DNA from: Xenoacremonium recifei
Taxonomy: Eukaryota > Ascomycota > Sordariomycetes > Hypocreales > Nectriaceae
Reading direction: 5' to 3'
DNA: 64,000 nt
Assembly (NCBI GenBank): GCA_012184525.1
Contig: WOFQ01000004.1
Location: 248,001 to 312,000, forward strand
The notes below the pieces were generated by a model, which was not told the origin of the DNA, made no database searches, and saw only the letters and a program-made list of their open reading frames with translations. Positions 45,156-57,568 of the stretch are shown in pieces. A program made the translations under genes and the position numbers. The first letter of the stretch is position 1. Every line of letters begins with the position of its first letter.

Positions 45156-47419
45156 ATGGTCCTCCGCACCGACGCGCCTCCCGCCATGGCCAGCCCGGCG
45201 CCGGCTGACGAGCGAGTGAACGGCCATTCCGTCGTGACACCGCCGGGAGCCTCATCGCCGGCCGAGGAGCTCTGGCGCCATGCCGATCCCGCGTCGACGC
45301 CCATGTGGGCGTTTCTCCAGCATGTGAATCGCAAGCATGGCCTCGCGCTGGGGGATTACCCGGGCCTGTACGAATGGTCGATTGGGAATGTTGCGTTGTT
45401 CTGGGAGGAGGTCTGGCGTTTCGTGGGTATCAAGGCCTCGCGGCCGTTTGATCAGGTGAGCAGGACCGCCGGATTGGCAGAGGAACGAACGTCTAATGAC
45501 ACTCCGTCGCAACTACCAGGTTCTCCCGTCGAATGCGCCCATGTACCCGCGTCCCGACTTCTTCGCAGGCTCGCTCCTCAACTTCGCCGAGAACCTGCTC
45601 TTCCCGCCCGCCGCCGCCATCGAGCCCTCAACCGCCGCCGTCATCACGCTCACCGAGCTGCCCGACTCGGCACGCACAACCACCTGGGCAGCGCTCCGCG
45701 AGGCTGTCCGCCAATGCTCGAACGCCTTGCGTGCCATTGGGTTGAAGGCCGGCGATGTTGTGGCCGGATATGTGTCGAACCATGTGGAAGCGCTGGTGGC
45801 GATGCTGGCGGCGGCTGCGATAGGGGCTGTCTGGACGGGCGTGAGCCCTGATAACGGTGTTTCCGCTGTGCTGGATCGGTTGAGCCAGATTGCGCCGAAG
45901 GTGCTTTTTGCGGATAATGGGACGGTGTATAATGGGAAAGAATGGTCGAGCGTGGATAAGACGACTGAGATTGTCAAGGCCTTAAAGAGTCAAGGTCTGG
46001 AGCGCGTCATCGTCATCAACAACATTAGCGGCACACTTGGTCTCGAGGGCATCAAGGCGGCTGGAGTCGAGGGCGTCGAATACGAAGCCTTCCTGCAAAC
46101 CTCATCAGAAGAGCCCCTGAGGTTTGAACAGTTGCCTCCATCGCATCCGCTCTACGTTCTCTACTCCAGCGGCACGACAGGTCTCCCCAAGGCCATCGTG
46201 CACACAGCGCTGGGCACACTCATCCAGCATAAAAAGGAGCATATGCTGCATTGCTCACTCACATCGTCGTCAAGGATGCTCTACTACACTACTACATCCT
46301 GGATGATGTGGCACTGGAGCATTGGTGCCCTCGCTGTCGGAGCTACCATCCTCGTGTACTCGGGCTCGCCTTTCCGGCCTCACTCTTACATGTCAATCCC
46401 CAAGGTTCTCTCCGACTTCAAGGTGACGCACTTTGGGACATCGGCTGCATACCTCACGGCTCTTGAGGCCAATAACGTGTACCCGGTCAAGGACTCAACC
46501 ATTGACCTGTCAAGCCTCGAGGCCATTTACTCCACCGCATCTCCTTTGCCTCCGTCGACGTTTAAGTTCGTCTACCAGGCGTTTCCTAAGCACATCAACT
46601 TGGCCTCCATCACTGGCGGGACCGACATCATCTCGCTCTTCGGCTCGCCGTGCCCGCTGCTTCCCGTCCGCACGGGCGAGATCCAATGTGCAGGCCTCGG
46701 CATGGCTATCAAGGCCGTTGACTCCATCACCGGCGAGCCCATGCCCGAAGGAGAAGCGGGAGACCTGGTCTGCGTCAAGCCCTTCCCATGCCAACCACTC
46801 ACCTTCTTTGGAGCCAATGGGGAGGCAAAGTACCAGGCTGCCTACTTCGAGCGCTTCGAGAATATATATGGCGCCAACGGTGCGGTGTGGCATCACGGCG
46901 ACTTCGTCAAGATCCCAGATGCCGCCACCGGCAGTCTGGTTATGCTTGGGCGATCAGACGGTGTGCTGAAGCCAGCCGGCGTGAGATTTGGATCCGCAGA
47001 AATTTACAACGTCCTGACACGATTCTTCGCGGCTGAGGTTGAGGACGCTGTTTGCGTTGGACGCAGGAGGGAGACAGATACAGACGAAACGGTGTGTCTG
47101 TTCGTCACTCCAGTCCCAGGCCGGACATTCGACGACGACTTGAGACTGAGGATCAAGGCAAAGATTAAGAGTGAACTGAGCCCACGACATGTCCCAGGCG
47201 TGGTCGAGGAGTGCAAAGGCGGGGTGCCGAAGACGGGTAACGGCAAGAAGTAAGTTGTTCACTTGATCCAGTTCAGGGTAGAGCTCTCGCTAACATGTCT
47301 CGTCCAGGATCGAAGTGGCTGTTAAACAGATTCTCTCAGGACTTAATGTGAAGACAAATGCCAGCGTAGCGAATCCGGAAGCATTGGAGTGGTTCAGGGA
47401 ATGGGCCAAGACTCATTGA
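45156..47419 (+). CDS. AACS: acetoacetyl-CoA synthetase
   Basis: The gene has three exons, 45156-45455, 45520-47249 and 47308-47419, giving 713 residues. It activates acetoacetate with ATP and CoA to acetoacetyl-CoA, feeding sterol and lipid synthesis and ketone or leucine breakdown. The ANL adenylating-enzyme motifs are clear: the P-loop-like YSSGTTGLPKAIVH (about 313-326), TGGTDIISLF, WHHGDFVKI, GRSDGVLKPAGVRFGSAEIYN (about 575-595) and, spanning the last intron, PKTGNGKKIEV with the catalytic Lys (about 673-683). The N-terminus (ELWRHADPASTPMWAFLQHVNRKHG, with FWEEVWRF) is characteristic of acetoacetyl-CoA synthetases rather than acetyl-CoA synthetases. It ends AKTH, with no peroxisomal signal, so it is probably cytosolic. 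Confidence 0.95.
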
Positions 47420-50400
47420 ATGGATAGAAGGATTGATAGACAAAATGGAAATGGCAAATCGGGTATGGAGTATCTAGACATTGGATGATAGAGTAAAAAA
47501 CAGGAAGCGTAACAGGCGATTACCGCTATGGCAGCTCATAATCCCCATGAGGGGTTTGGAAAATTAACCGAACCCAATCTCATCTCTTTTAATGGCATAG
47601 TGTGTAGAATGTTTAAAGCATTGCGAGCGACTACTCTTTCCTTAGCTCGAGTTTAGCCCAAATACTGGGTTGAATCTGTGATATGGGGTTGACGTTTCTT
47701 GTGTTAGGCGACGGTGAAGGGAGGTCTTTGAAAACTCCGCACAGAGGACTTTACTGAAGCCCTCCGTGGATTCGTTCCATGTGTGTAAACTCAGTGAACA
47801 GACGAAAGACTTTTGCGTCTGGAGATGGGAAACCTCGGCATTATTGATCGCCTTTCGACGTCGTTAAACAATGTCAGCCGGTTCACTCGATTCATGACCC
47901 CATGGAGTAGGCGCCCACAAGCCGAGTACCAGGGCAGTGAACGAATCGGAGGCTCGGTGCAAGGATGACTGCACGTCATTCCTGATATGACTTGGGCAGG
48001 AAAGAAACAGACTCTCTTCACTTGAAATGAAATTGACATGTTACCAGATCGTGAACCCAGGGTGTTGGTTGCTGGAACTATCAGGCGAAATGAGAAACCC
48101 GATGTTGATTCTGAGGGGATGCACGCGGCCTTACTGGATCTGGTACAGGACTGATCGGTTAGAAATACAGAGTAGGAATCCGATAACACCGGTTCAGAGT
48201 CCTGGCTCTAGAAGCAAGCATGAATCGACTAGGGAGGCTCCTTCGAGAAGAAAAGATGGTCTCACCCCTAGTCAACGCCCTCGGATGAATGGCTCTCATG
48301 AGGGATCTTATTCCCAGCGTTCATCTGTACTGGTCGGTACAAGTCTGACGGCCGTGCGTAGAAGAAGCTAGAGTTGGGGTGCTGTACAGAGTAGTTGTCC
48401 ATCTGCAGGTTCAGGTGCGCCAAGGCGGATATTGGTGCTTTGGCTACGGAGTAAAGTTACCTGATTCATAGCCCCTATAAGGGATGTCAGGAGAGAGTGC
48501 AACGACTTGGGTCCTGCCTGTCACTGGAACTCGTGTTGAGGAGCACTGTCCGCGGCGAGCAATCAAGACCGTTGCCCAATTATTCGTCTGACCCTGTCAA
48601 TAAGACTGACGTCTTTTGGGGGTTGAATGTGACGTTGGGCGACAGTGCGAACTCGATAGCTCCCATGCGAGAGAGTCATGTCCCTGCTTTTGGCGCGAGC
48701 CCGAAATTATGTGCATGAGTCGAGCCTAGGCAGCCAGCAGGGGCAGGAGAAACGTTCGCACGGGGCGGAAAAATGGTTGTTGCAGCTCTCACTGCGACCT
48801 TGAAGCCGTGCGCGAGCGTTGACGGGTCCTCGACGGAGCCCGGGTGTGCTACTGCAACAGCACCGACGACCAGGTCCCTCCCTCCCGCCGCTGCAAGGGG
48901 ATCGTCGACTCATCAGGGGCCTTTGGGGCCATCGAACATCCGAGTGGGCGCGGTGCGGGTCATCTGGATGCCTCGCAAATTGCGTCGAGACGGTGCTAGA
49001 CCAAATTTCCTCGAAAACTGTCTGAGACGGGGAGGAAGGATTCGAGATTTGAGACTTGACGGAAGGGTCGTGAATGGCTCCGTGAGTTCCAGGTCTTTGG
49101 TGGTGTCTCGCTGGATGTGTTAGTGCAGAACGAAGGGACTTGGGAGCTGGTGCTACTGTCATCAATGCTGCTCGGAGCGTCGACTAATGGACTTGAGATG
49201 AAAAAGGGTGTCTGAACCCCCGAGCTAAGAGTTTCGAGAAGGAGACACGCCCAGCCGGGAGACAGGAAACTGGCGCGAGATGAGCCAGAGCAAGGCGGGC
49301 GCAAATGTTGGATCGGCTCCTGACGTTGCGCTGGAGTCAGGTACCGTCGCATTCTAAGTCGTCCACTTCCCAAGGCCCTTGGAAACGGTTTCCGGGCCCA
49401 TGCCTTTCACGGTTATGGATGTTGCGCTCCTCCTTCCATTTGAGTTGCGGCGTCCGCCGTCAGTTTCGAGGCAAGCTGGTTCTCCGAGAGTCCGTTCCCG
49501 TCGTACGACGGCGCGGTGATAGAGTTGGAGGCGTCGGATCCCGGATTTTCTTTGGTGCCCTATGCCCCAGACGGCGACGGTCCAGCCTCTCCCTCATCAG
49601 GCGCGCCAGTGCTAGGAAGAACAAGCATCAGCGTCTATGAAGGAGAAAGAAACGGTTCGCCGGCTGGACGCAGTCTATCTGCGAGGATGATCGACGACGG
49701 TCAATGGGCGGGAAGCTTCTCGGGACTCGCAGGGTCGAGACAGCTCCTGGATTGCGGCAGGAGAGCTTCTGTCCCCAGACGGTCTCCACTGGCCCTCCAC
49801 CGTTCCTTGTTCCCCGGGGAGGCTTGCAGCATCCTGCGCCAATCAATGGAGTTCTTACGTTGGTATCTGTGCAGCTTGGGGGAGAAAAGAATGAAAGAAC
49901 CAGGTGGTTGCGTTCATGATGATGGGGCATCTGAGGGAGACGGGTTGCGTGCGACTCGAGGCCAGGCAGAGTGATTACAAATGTTGATTGTGGGCTTGGA
50001 AGGAGCAGATCCGGGCAGCTGCCCTGTTTGCCCAAGACGGTGTTTCTCTGAGACATTGTGGTGATACTAGAAGCACAGTGCGGGCGATCGGGTTCCGCAC
50101 GCCGCGCTGACCTCCCGTCGTATCTGGGAGACGGATCACAACCTTACTGGACAAGCATACGGAAGGCAGATTAGCACAGCTGGGTGTCTCCCGTTCCCTG
50201 TGGCCCTGAGACGCAATCGTGAGGCTGCAAGGCGTTGGGACATTCCAACGAGAAGAGGGAGGGCTTTATAACACCGAGCACGTTGCGCCTGAACTTGCTC
50301 GCAATTGCTGTTTCCGTAGCTCTGGATCGAGGCGCAGCCCACTGAGTTTGAGCCCCGGGGCGCCGCTAGTACAGTGCAAGTAAGCGCGCGCGCTGTGGAC

Positions 50401-51342
50401 GGGCGGCCACCGCAGACCAGCACCAGCACCGACGCCAGCACCAACACCATCGCCAACCTCAACCGCAACCGCAATTGCGAGCTCGGCCCAGGGCGGGAGA
50501 ACGATAGAAGCCCCCAGCGAGACGCTACGGGGCCGCTAGGCCAGGTTGCAGGTATGCTAAGGCTTTCCGGGGGGGCCCCGGCCTGGGACCACTGTCGTGC
50601 TCGGTGGTGTGTGAGCGAGTCCACCGTCTTCGACTCTGTAATCTGGTGGTGGTGGGATCCGGCGTCGTTTATCCACCATCCGCTGGGCTGTCCCGCCTCC
50701 TGGACTCTCGCGAAGACAGGTCTCGCCCAGATTGCTTCTGCGTCCCGCTTTGCTTCCTTTTTCTGCGCGCTCCGGGCGGCCCCTTTGAGACAAAGCCAGG
50801 TCTTTAGTCTGACGTAGCTTACAGTACCTTACGGTACGGTACTGTGCAGGTGCCGCAGGTGATCACACCTCACTCAGGCATTCTTTCAGGCCCATTGAGC
50901 GACCTTCCAGGTGCATCCCCTGCCCGCCATCCACTGGATCCTCGGGCTAGCACTGCTTCAGGCGGCCTGGGCCCACCCGCGAGTTGCTGCTTAGAGCCTG
51001 CAGCTGCGCAGGTGCTGTCTACCTCCGCCGCCGCCAATTCACCACCACTGGCGCAGGTACCCCCTACCACGGACCACCTCCCCAAAGACCCGCGGCCGAA
51101 ATTCGACAGCTCCAGCCCGGCCCTGCGACTGGCTGGAGTGGCCACCCCCCCTGGAGCTTGCATTCCCTTCCCCTAACAACCTCCTCCTCCTCCTTCTCTC
51201 CCTCTCCACTCCCCGTTGTCAATTCCATCGCCCGACGACCGACCCGAGCATCACCAAAACCCTCCCCTCTCCTCCGACCGTCGCCTCTCCCGCCTGCCCT
51301 CGATACCGCCTCGTTCGCTCGACGCCCCCGTCCGCTGTCACG
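47420..51342. other. 3.9-kb intergenic region before the G-beta gene
   Basis: No gene is supported; overlapping frames at 48.7-50.6 kb on both strands lack motifs. A TACGGAGTA motif lies at 48445-48453 and an inverted repeat at 50821-50845. A CT-rich tract at 51178-51210 begins the G-beta leader. Confidence 0.5.
50821..50845. repeat. inverted repeat upstream of G-beta
   Basis: ACAGTACC (50821-50828) and GGTACTGT (50838-50845) are perfect 8-bp complementary arms around a 9-nt spacer, about 500 bp before the G-beta start codon. Confidence 0.8.
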
Positions 51343-52771
51343 ATGAATTCGCAAGGCGCCAACGATGTGTCGCCCGAGGCCATGCAGGCGCGCATCCAGC
51401 AGGCCCGCCGCGAGGCTGAGACACTCAAGGACCGCATCAAGCGGAAGAAGGACGAGCTGGCCGACACCACACGTAGGTTGACCCTGACCCGTCCAATTGG
51501 CGACGCCGGGCATTGGCGAGGCATCACCGTCTGTTGCCTTGCCTTGTCGGCCGTCGTGGATCGCTGTTGTTGTCGAGAGCTCGCTGTGCTGACCGCTGCA
51601 TTTTTCGCTCTACAGTCCGAGCCGTGGCTCAACAGGCCCACGAGCCCATCCCCAAGAACCAGCTCATGAAGGCCAAGCGGACGCTCAAGGGCCATCTCGC
51701 CAAGATCTATGCTATGCACTGGTCGACCGATCGAAGACATCTCGTCTCCGCCTCCCAAGACGGCAAGCTCATCATCTGGGACGCCTACACCACCAACAAG
51801 GTCCATGCCATCCCCCTGCGCTCCTCCTGGGTCATGACCTGCGCCTACGCCCCCAGCGGCAACTTCGTGGCCTGCGGTGGTCTCGACAACATCTGCTCCA
51901 TCTACAACCTCAACCAGCAGCGCGACGGCCCCACGAGGGTTGCTAGGGAACTCTCGGGCCACGCCGGCTACCTGTCTTGCTGCCGCTTCATTAATGATAG
52001 GAGTATTCTGACCTCGTCCGGCGACATGACCTGCATGAAGTGGGATATCGAGACTGGCCAGAAGGTCACCGAGTTTGCCGACCACCTCGGCGACGTCATG
52101 AGCATCAGCTTGAACCCGACGAACCAGAACACCTTCATCTCCGGTGCTTGCGATGCCTTCGCCAAGCTGTGGGATATCCGTGCCGGCAAGGCCGTCCAGA
52201 CTTTCGCTGGCCACGAGTCCGATATCAACGCCATCCAGTTCTTCCCCGACGGCCACTCCTTTGTCACCGGTTCCGACGACGCGACCTGCCGTCTCTTCGA
52301 TATCCGGGCTGACCGCGAACTCAACCTCTACGGGGTAAGTGTGGGTCCTGGAGATGAGGTCCTGAACGAGGCCGCTAACGATATCAATAGTCCGAGTCTA
52401 TCCTCTGTGGTATTACCTCTGTTGCTACCTCGGTGTCCGGCCGTCTGCTGTTTGCTGGTTATGATGATTTCGAGTGCAAGGTCAGCAGAAGCCCCCAAAG
52501 TCAATTCGAAATAGAGGAGTCTAACGTGGTTGGATAGGTCTGGGACATTACTCGGGGCGAGAAGGTCGGCTCTCTTGTCGGCCACGAGAACCGAGTTAGC
52601 TGCTTGGGTGTCAGCAATGATGGCATCAGTCTATGCACAGGTTCTTGGGATTCTCTGGTAAGTATTTGGCGAGGAGCATGTGACACCTGCGTTCATGCTT
52701 CAGTTTTGTCTGTTAAATCAAAGCAAGAAAGGTAGCTAACACATCTCCAGCTGAAAATCTGGGCTTACTAA
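51343..52771 (+). CDS. gnb-1: heterotrimeric G-protein beta subunit
   Basis: The gene has five exons, 51343-51472, 51616-52334, 52391-52480, 52538-52657 and 52751-52771, giving 359 residues, the usual length for filamentous-fungal G-beta. The first intron (143 nt) is long for this genome and the last exon is only 7 codons (LKIWAY-stop). G-beta pairs with G-gamma and signals from receptors at the plasma membrane, controlling conidiation, hyphal growth, mating and virulence in this group. The N-terminal helix (about 1-45, [19 protein letters not shown]) is the G-gamma-binding coiled coil. Seven WD40 blades follow, with motifs such as [47 protein letters not shown] and [15 protein letters not shown]. 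The phosducin-like gene lies 4.8 kb downstream on the same strand. Confidence 0.98.
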
Positions 52772-55700
52772 GGCCTATGCGATTACGAAACGATGTTTTG
52801 GTCTGGATATGCCCAAGCCAGCGCAAGCCGAGGCATCTATACCATCTGCGTTCGAACGATTATATTGCCCACCGACTCGAAAACTGATCACGCCTCTCCT
52901 AACTCGGAATGTTGGCGTACGCAGGACGAAGTGACGAACCGCACCTTCTCTCACACATACCCCCCCTAAACGACCATATATCCCCTGGCCAGACGCGGAG
53001 ACTTGAATGTGGGTGGTTGTCCGTGGCTGCTGGGGGGAGCTGTTGGTTGATACGATACCTCTTTTTTTCCTTTAGTTTTCCGTCTCGGTTGCAAAATTCT
53101 GTGCACAATAGTTTTCCCCTTCCTGACACATCATGGGCTGTTAGTAATGGGCGGTTGTATTACTGGCTGGTTTTTTCTCCCTCTTCATGTCTTCATTAGC
53201 CTCTGTATGCGTTCGACTCTGCGCGCCCAGCCTGTCACGGTTCAGATTCTCGAACGGTGTTTTTTTTTCCTTTTTCAAAAGACAGAAAACAAAAATGGTC
53301 TGGAAAGTTGTGGCGGAGCATCATACAAGGTCTCCAAGGAGTTGACGGCTATACCGAGCAAGCAAAAATTTCAGACCTGAAGATAATACACTACGATGAC
53401 CCAAAACCAATGGCCTTCACAGGCCACCTACATCGACGTGCGGATGGCTCCTTGAGACTTGCAAGATTCTTTACGTATCTCTCGTGTGAGACGAGGGAGT
53501 TAGTGGGCTAAGAGAGTCGGAGGGCCAGACGTGGCAGAAAGACGCGAGGATGAACGGGACGAATCTTGAACGACGATGAACTCCGGGGGAGGGTATCGGC
53601 TCGATCGTGTTGTCGTTTTCGAAAGGTGGCGAGGGGGAGGATTTGACTTTCCATGGCATTGCTTCGTGTATTGCTGAACGATTCCTTTCTGGTACGCATC
53701 AACGTGCGCTTCCTTCGATGCGAGTTTTGAGCATTCCTAGCATGGCATTGTTGTTATTGCGTTGGTGTTCTTTTTCTGAGTATTGAGCTGGTCTTGCTTG
53801 ATGAAGGGTGGGAACGTTGTCGAGGAGGGAGGTCGTCTGGTGTTTGAGGGAGGTTGATATTAATATAGGAGGGGAGGGGAGTAGAAAATAGCAGTTCCCT
53901 CTTGTTCAGATGCCAGAGTTCGTTGCGAATGAGATAAGTGTAAAAGGCGTAACACGGGGACTTGTCTCAATGATACCAGAGATGGAGATGACCGAGAGTC
54001 TCTGAACACTTTCAATGCTTCGAGTCTGCCGCAGTTTGATCAAGTAAACACCGAGAGGTGTATGTCTCTGAGTCAAGAGAGCATACTTTGAGGGCCGGAA
54101 ATGCGAAGATGAAGAGATGGCACGCGTAGCATGATAAGATATAGAAGAGAGTCTGATACGGAGTTACATAGCATCAATGAGACGAGGATCCTCTCGAAAT
54201 GGAAGCTTGTGAGGGCGAGCAAGGCGCCGAGAATATGAAGGTAACTGACGAATGGCCACAATAAGGGGTATCAGGAGAGAACCTGAGACACCCTCGAAGC
54301 TGCAACCCCCTTCCTCCTGTCCCCAGGCCGAGCGACTTGTGCAGAATAGCAAGGATGGTCTAGCTCGCCGTCTACACCGCTTCTACAACTGAGGGCGGAA
54401 GGATGCTCCTCAAGGATGTGAAGCTTACAACACCTCATCAACTAGCAAACTCTCGGTTTGCGTGGAGCATCGCGCCGACGATCTGGATGTACGAATAAAG
54501 TAAACGTTGCGGGATGTAGATGGTCTTACCCTCATGTATTACTGTCAAATTCATAAATGCTAATCTTATGCTGGAGTCATTAACTGTCCAGACAGAACGC
54601 GTTCAGGCTCGTGCGATGTTCTATCTGGGGGATGAATGGGCTGAAGGTGAAACTGCCGACGTTAGCTGCAACAAGCAATGTTCTAGAAGACCAACAGCAT
54701 CGGCGAAGCCGTAAAATGGGTTACCAGGGTCAAAGTGCCGATGTAGATTAGATGCTTGACGCATCGAGTCTGTGCTTTGATTGCAGCGTGGGATAGTGAT
54801 ATCACGGATGCTATGAAGGGATAGTTGCCTAGCTTGCCATCAAAGACCACAATATGGACAAAGAGAACAAAGGCTGGCAGCTTCCCAGTAAACCAAGACA
54901 AAAGGTGGCGAAGGGATGCCACATTAGGATGACAATAGAGTGTCAAGGGAGATTGGAATGAAACATCGCGTGGCTGGTACCGAACCAACGGTTCAAATGT
55001 TTTGGAGGTCTCTCCCCTCCCAAGCATTGGCATGAAAATTGGTCATTTCCGGAACCATGGTAACGCATCCTACCGCCTTTTCGTCGCATGTGAGCTTATG
55101 AATGTCTTTGTTGTGACATACGAATGCATTGCAAATGACGACTTGCGGCGGAGAGTAGCATCGCCAGACCAACAGAGCACACAAATTCCGCACAAGCTCT
55201 TTTATCATAGTCTGCCCTGACGGATAACGGCCTGAATCAGACGCGAAAGCGTTGCGCCATGTTTCGGTCGGAGGATACGTAGTGACAGTGTCACCGAGCG
55301 CATGTTGCGCAACCAATGCGCAGTGACGCTGTGACTCTCGAACAAAGAACAAAGAACTGTCTGGAGGTCAATGAAAACACAGGCCAACAACATGATAGGT
55401 AAACAATCCAGACAAAGCCACGATCGGTCCATTGTTGAAATCAGAGCTCTTCTCTACGTTGCCTCGGCACCTACGTCAGTGGCAGCAAGGATTGTTGTCA
55501 GCGTCGCATGTTGATACGCCGTGCAGCAAGGTCATGATGAGTCCGAAACAGTCCCAGGCCGGCAGCATGTCGAGTCCGTCGGTCAGGATGTCACGGCATT
55601 CACAAGTGCCCGGCAGCTGGCTGACTCACAGTGTCATCAGGCTATTTCTGAAGAGAGCTAGCAGCCACAAGGCCACGATGATCCGGCATTTGCAGCGGAG

Positions 55701-57568
55701 GATTCAGGGTTCGATGCGGTCTGGCATCGATGAAACAAGAGTGTGAAACGTCGGCCGTGAGCTAGCGGGAATGGGGATTTATTTTAGCGCCGAAGGAGGA
55801 CGAGGTCGTTCTGCAGGGAGCAGGGAGCAGGGATAGGGGGCCTTGCGAGATTGAGCGGCGATATTTTGTGGTTGTGCTATGCACGCCGTATAGCAGAGAT
55901 GATATTGATGATCACTTGTCTAAGCCATTGGACAACTGGAAATTGCGCAATCCGCAAGGAATAGGGGCTGGACGAAGGAGAGGCATGCAACCAGCGACAG
56001 AGATACTGCTGACGCTGCGATGACGCCGAAGAGATGCTGATTGTGGCGGCTTGATTGAATGTTGTAAGATGAAGAAGCCGGCTGGTGGAGATTGAGTGCC
56101 TGATCAGATGCAGGTCCAGCACCGTTCGGCAGGCGGGAAATAGCGTTGTCTGTGGGGTTCCTTCCTTTTTGCCCTTCGCCCTCCCCTTCAGCATCACTGA
56201 GTGGTCGACAGCCGTTCCCATGTGAGTGCCATAACACGCACAGCACTGTTCATAATATACACACAAACTAAACTGAATATAGTATTTATGGGGTCTGATT
56301 GCTTCAAAAGACCAGCGAACTGAGAAACTCCAGTAACAGACTTCAGCGAGAAACTTTAACATCCCATTATCAGGATATATACCATAGTCTGAACATCTAA
56401 TCTCAGACTTCTGCCCCTAATACTGACTCCCTTAACCTAAACACCTAACTATGCCCCGAACCCTAACCTTTGTATAGGATAATTGGCTCTTGCTGTTGGA
56501 GGCGGGAGAAATAGCCATCTAAATTAGGTTTAGCAGCTGTGCTTGTTACGGATAGTGTTGTGCGTGTTATGTCACTCTTCCCCTGTGGCGGCAAGACCGT
56601 TGGATGTGGCTCCTTCCTGCCAGTAAAGGCTGGTGGCAGTGGAGGTGCTTGCCCAAGAAGTGCAGCCAGAAATCTCCATGTGGAAGGTCCATCGCAGTCG
56701 ATCTTTCCAAACTGGACTTTAAACGAGAGCTGGAACTCTTACTCTGTAATTCTCGATGCCAAAACACCATCGCCAAATCATATATCATTTCTGTTGCAAA
56801 TTACATCAGCTAACTCGTCCTCCAGAACACTGCAGCACGGCAGTCATCAGGTGAAGGTTGCCGTCGCACACGAAGGAAGGGTCAGAAAAAAGAAAGAAAA
56901 AGTGACAAGTGACACTCTCAAGGAGGCACCAGAACGGCCCCTGGCTGGTGGCTTGCCGTCGCACTACAAGTGACGCTAGAAGCCGCCATCCCGGTCACCC
57001 ACGCGCCCGCCGCCCTCCATCTCGCGTTCTGATCCCTGCTCAACCACTTCTTGCGCCCTCGTCGAGACTCCAGCCTGCCACTCAGCCTGCCTCGCTCGTC
57101 AACCGCGTGCCTCCTTTGTCAGAGATCGCTCGGAAATCCTGTCGCGCTCTTTGACGCCTTCGTCGACCCCGGCAGATCACGAGGAGACATCTGGACAGAC
57201 CCTCCTATCCTCTCCTAGGCCCGGCTTTGCCTCCCCACCTCACCCACTCCATCGTCAGCCTGGTCTCCGCGCCCACCTCCATCCTGCTCGCTCCGGTCCT
57301 GAAACACTGCGACGCAACAAAAGGGGCCACCTACTTCGCCCGTCGACGACTCTTCTTCCTGCTCAAGCGCCGCCTGACCCTGCTCTCCGCCTCCTTCACC
57401 CTCATTCCTTGCCTTGGTTCGGCTTTCGCCTTCCATTGCTTCCTGCCCCTGCTCCACATCTTCCAGAACAATACCCGTCTCTCTAACGCTGACGTTTGAC
57501 CCTCCGCCACGAGGAACCCCCGCCGATACTTAAACACACCACTCGCCCTCCCTCCTGCGTTGCCCACC
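52772..57568. other. 4.8-kb intergenic region between G-beta and the phosducin-like gene
   Basis: The first part is the G-beta 3' region. From 54 to 57 kb there are only short frames, a TACGGAGT motif at 54157 and a CCTAA-rich stretch at about 56416-56470. From 57.0 kb the sequence is a CT-rich leader or promoter. No gene or RNA is supported. Confidence 0.5.

Noticed and set aside
49516..49974. 152-codon plus-strand frame with acidic composition
   Set aside because: Overlapped by a 142-codon minus-strand frame; no domain and no splice-supported extension found.
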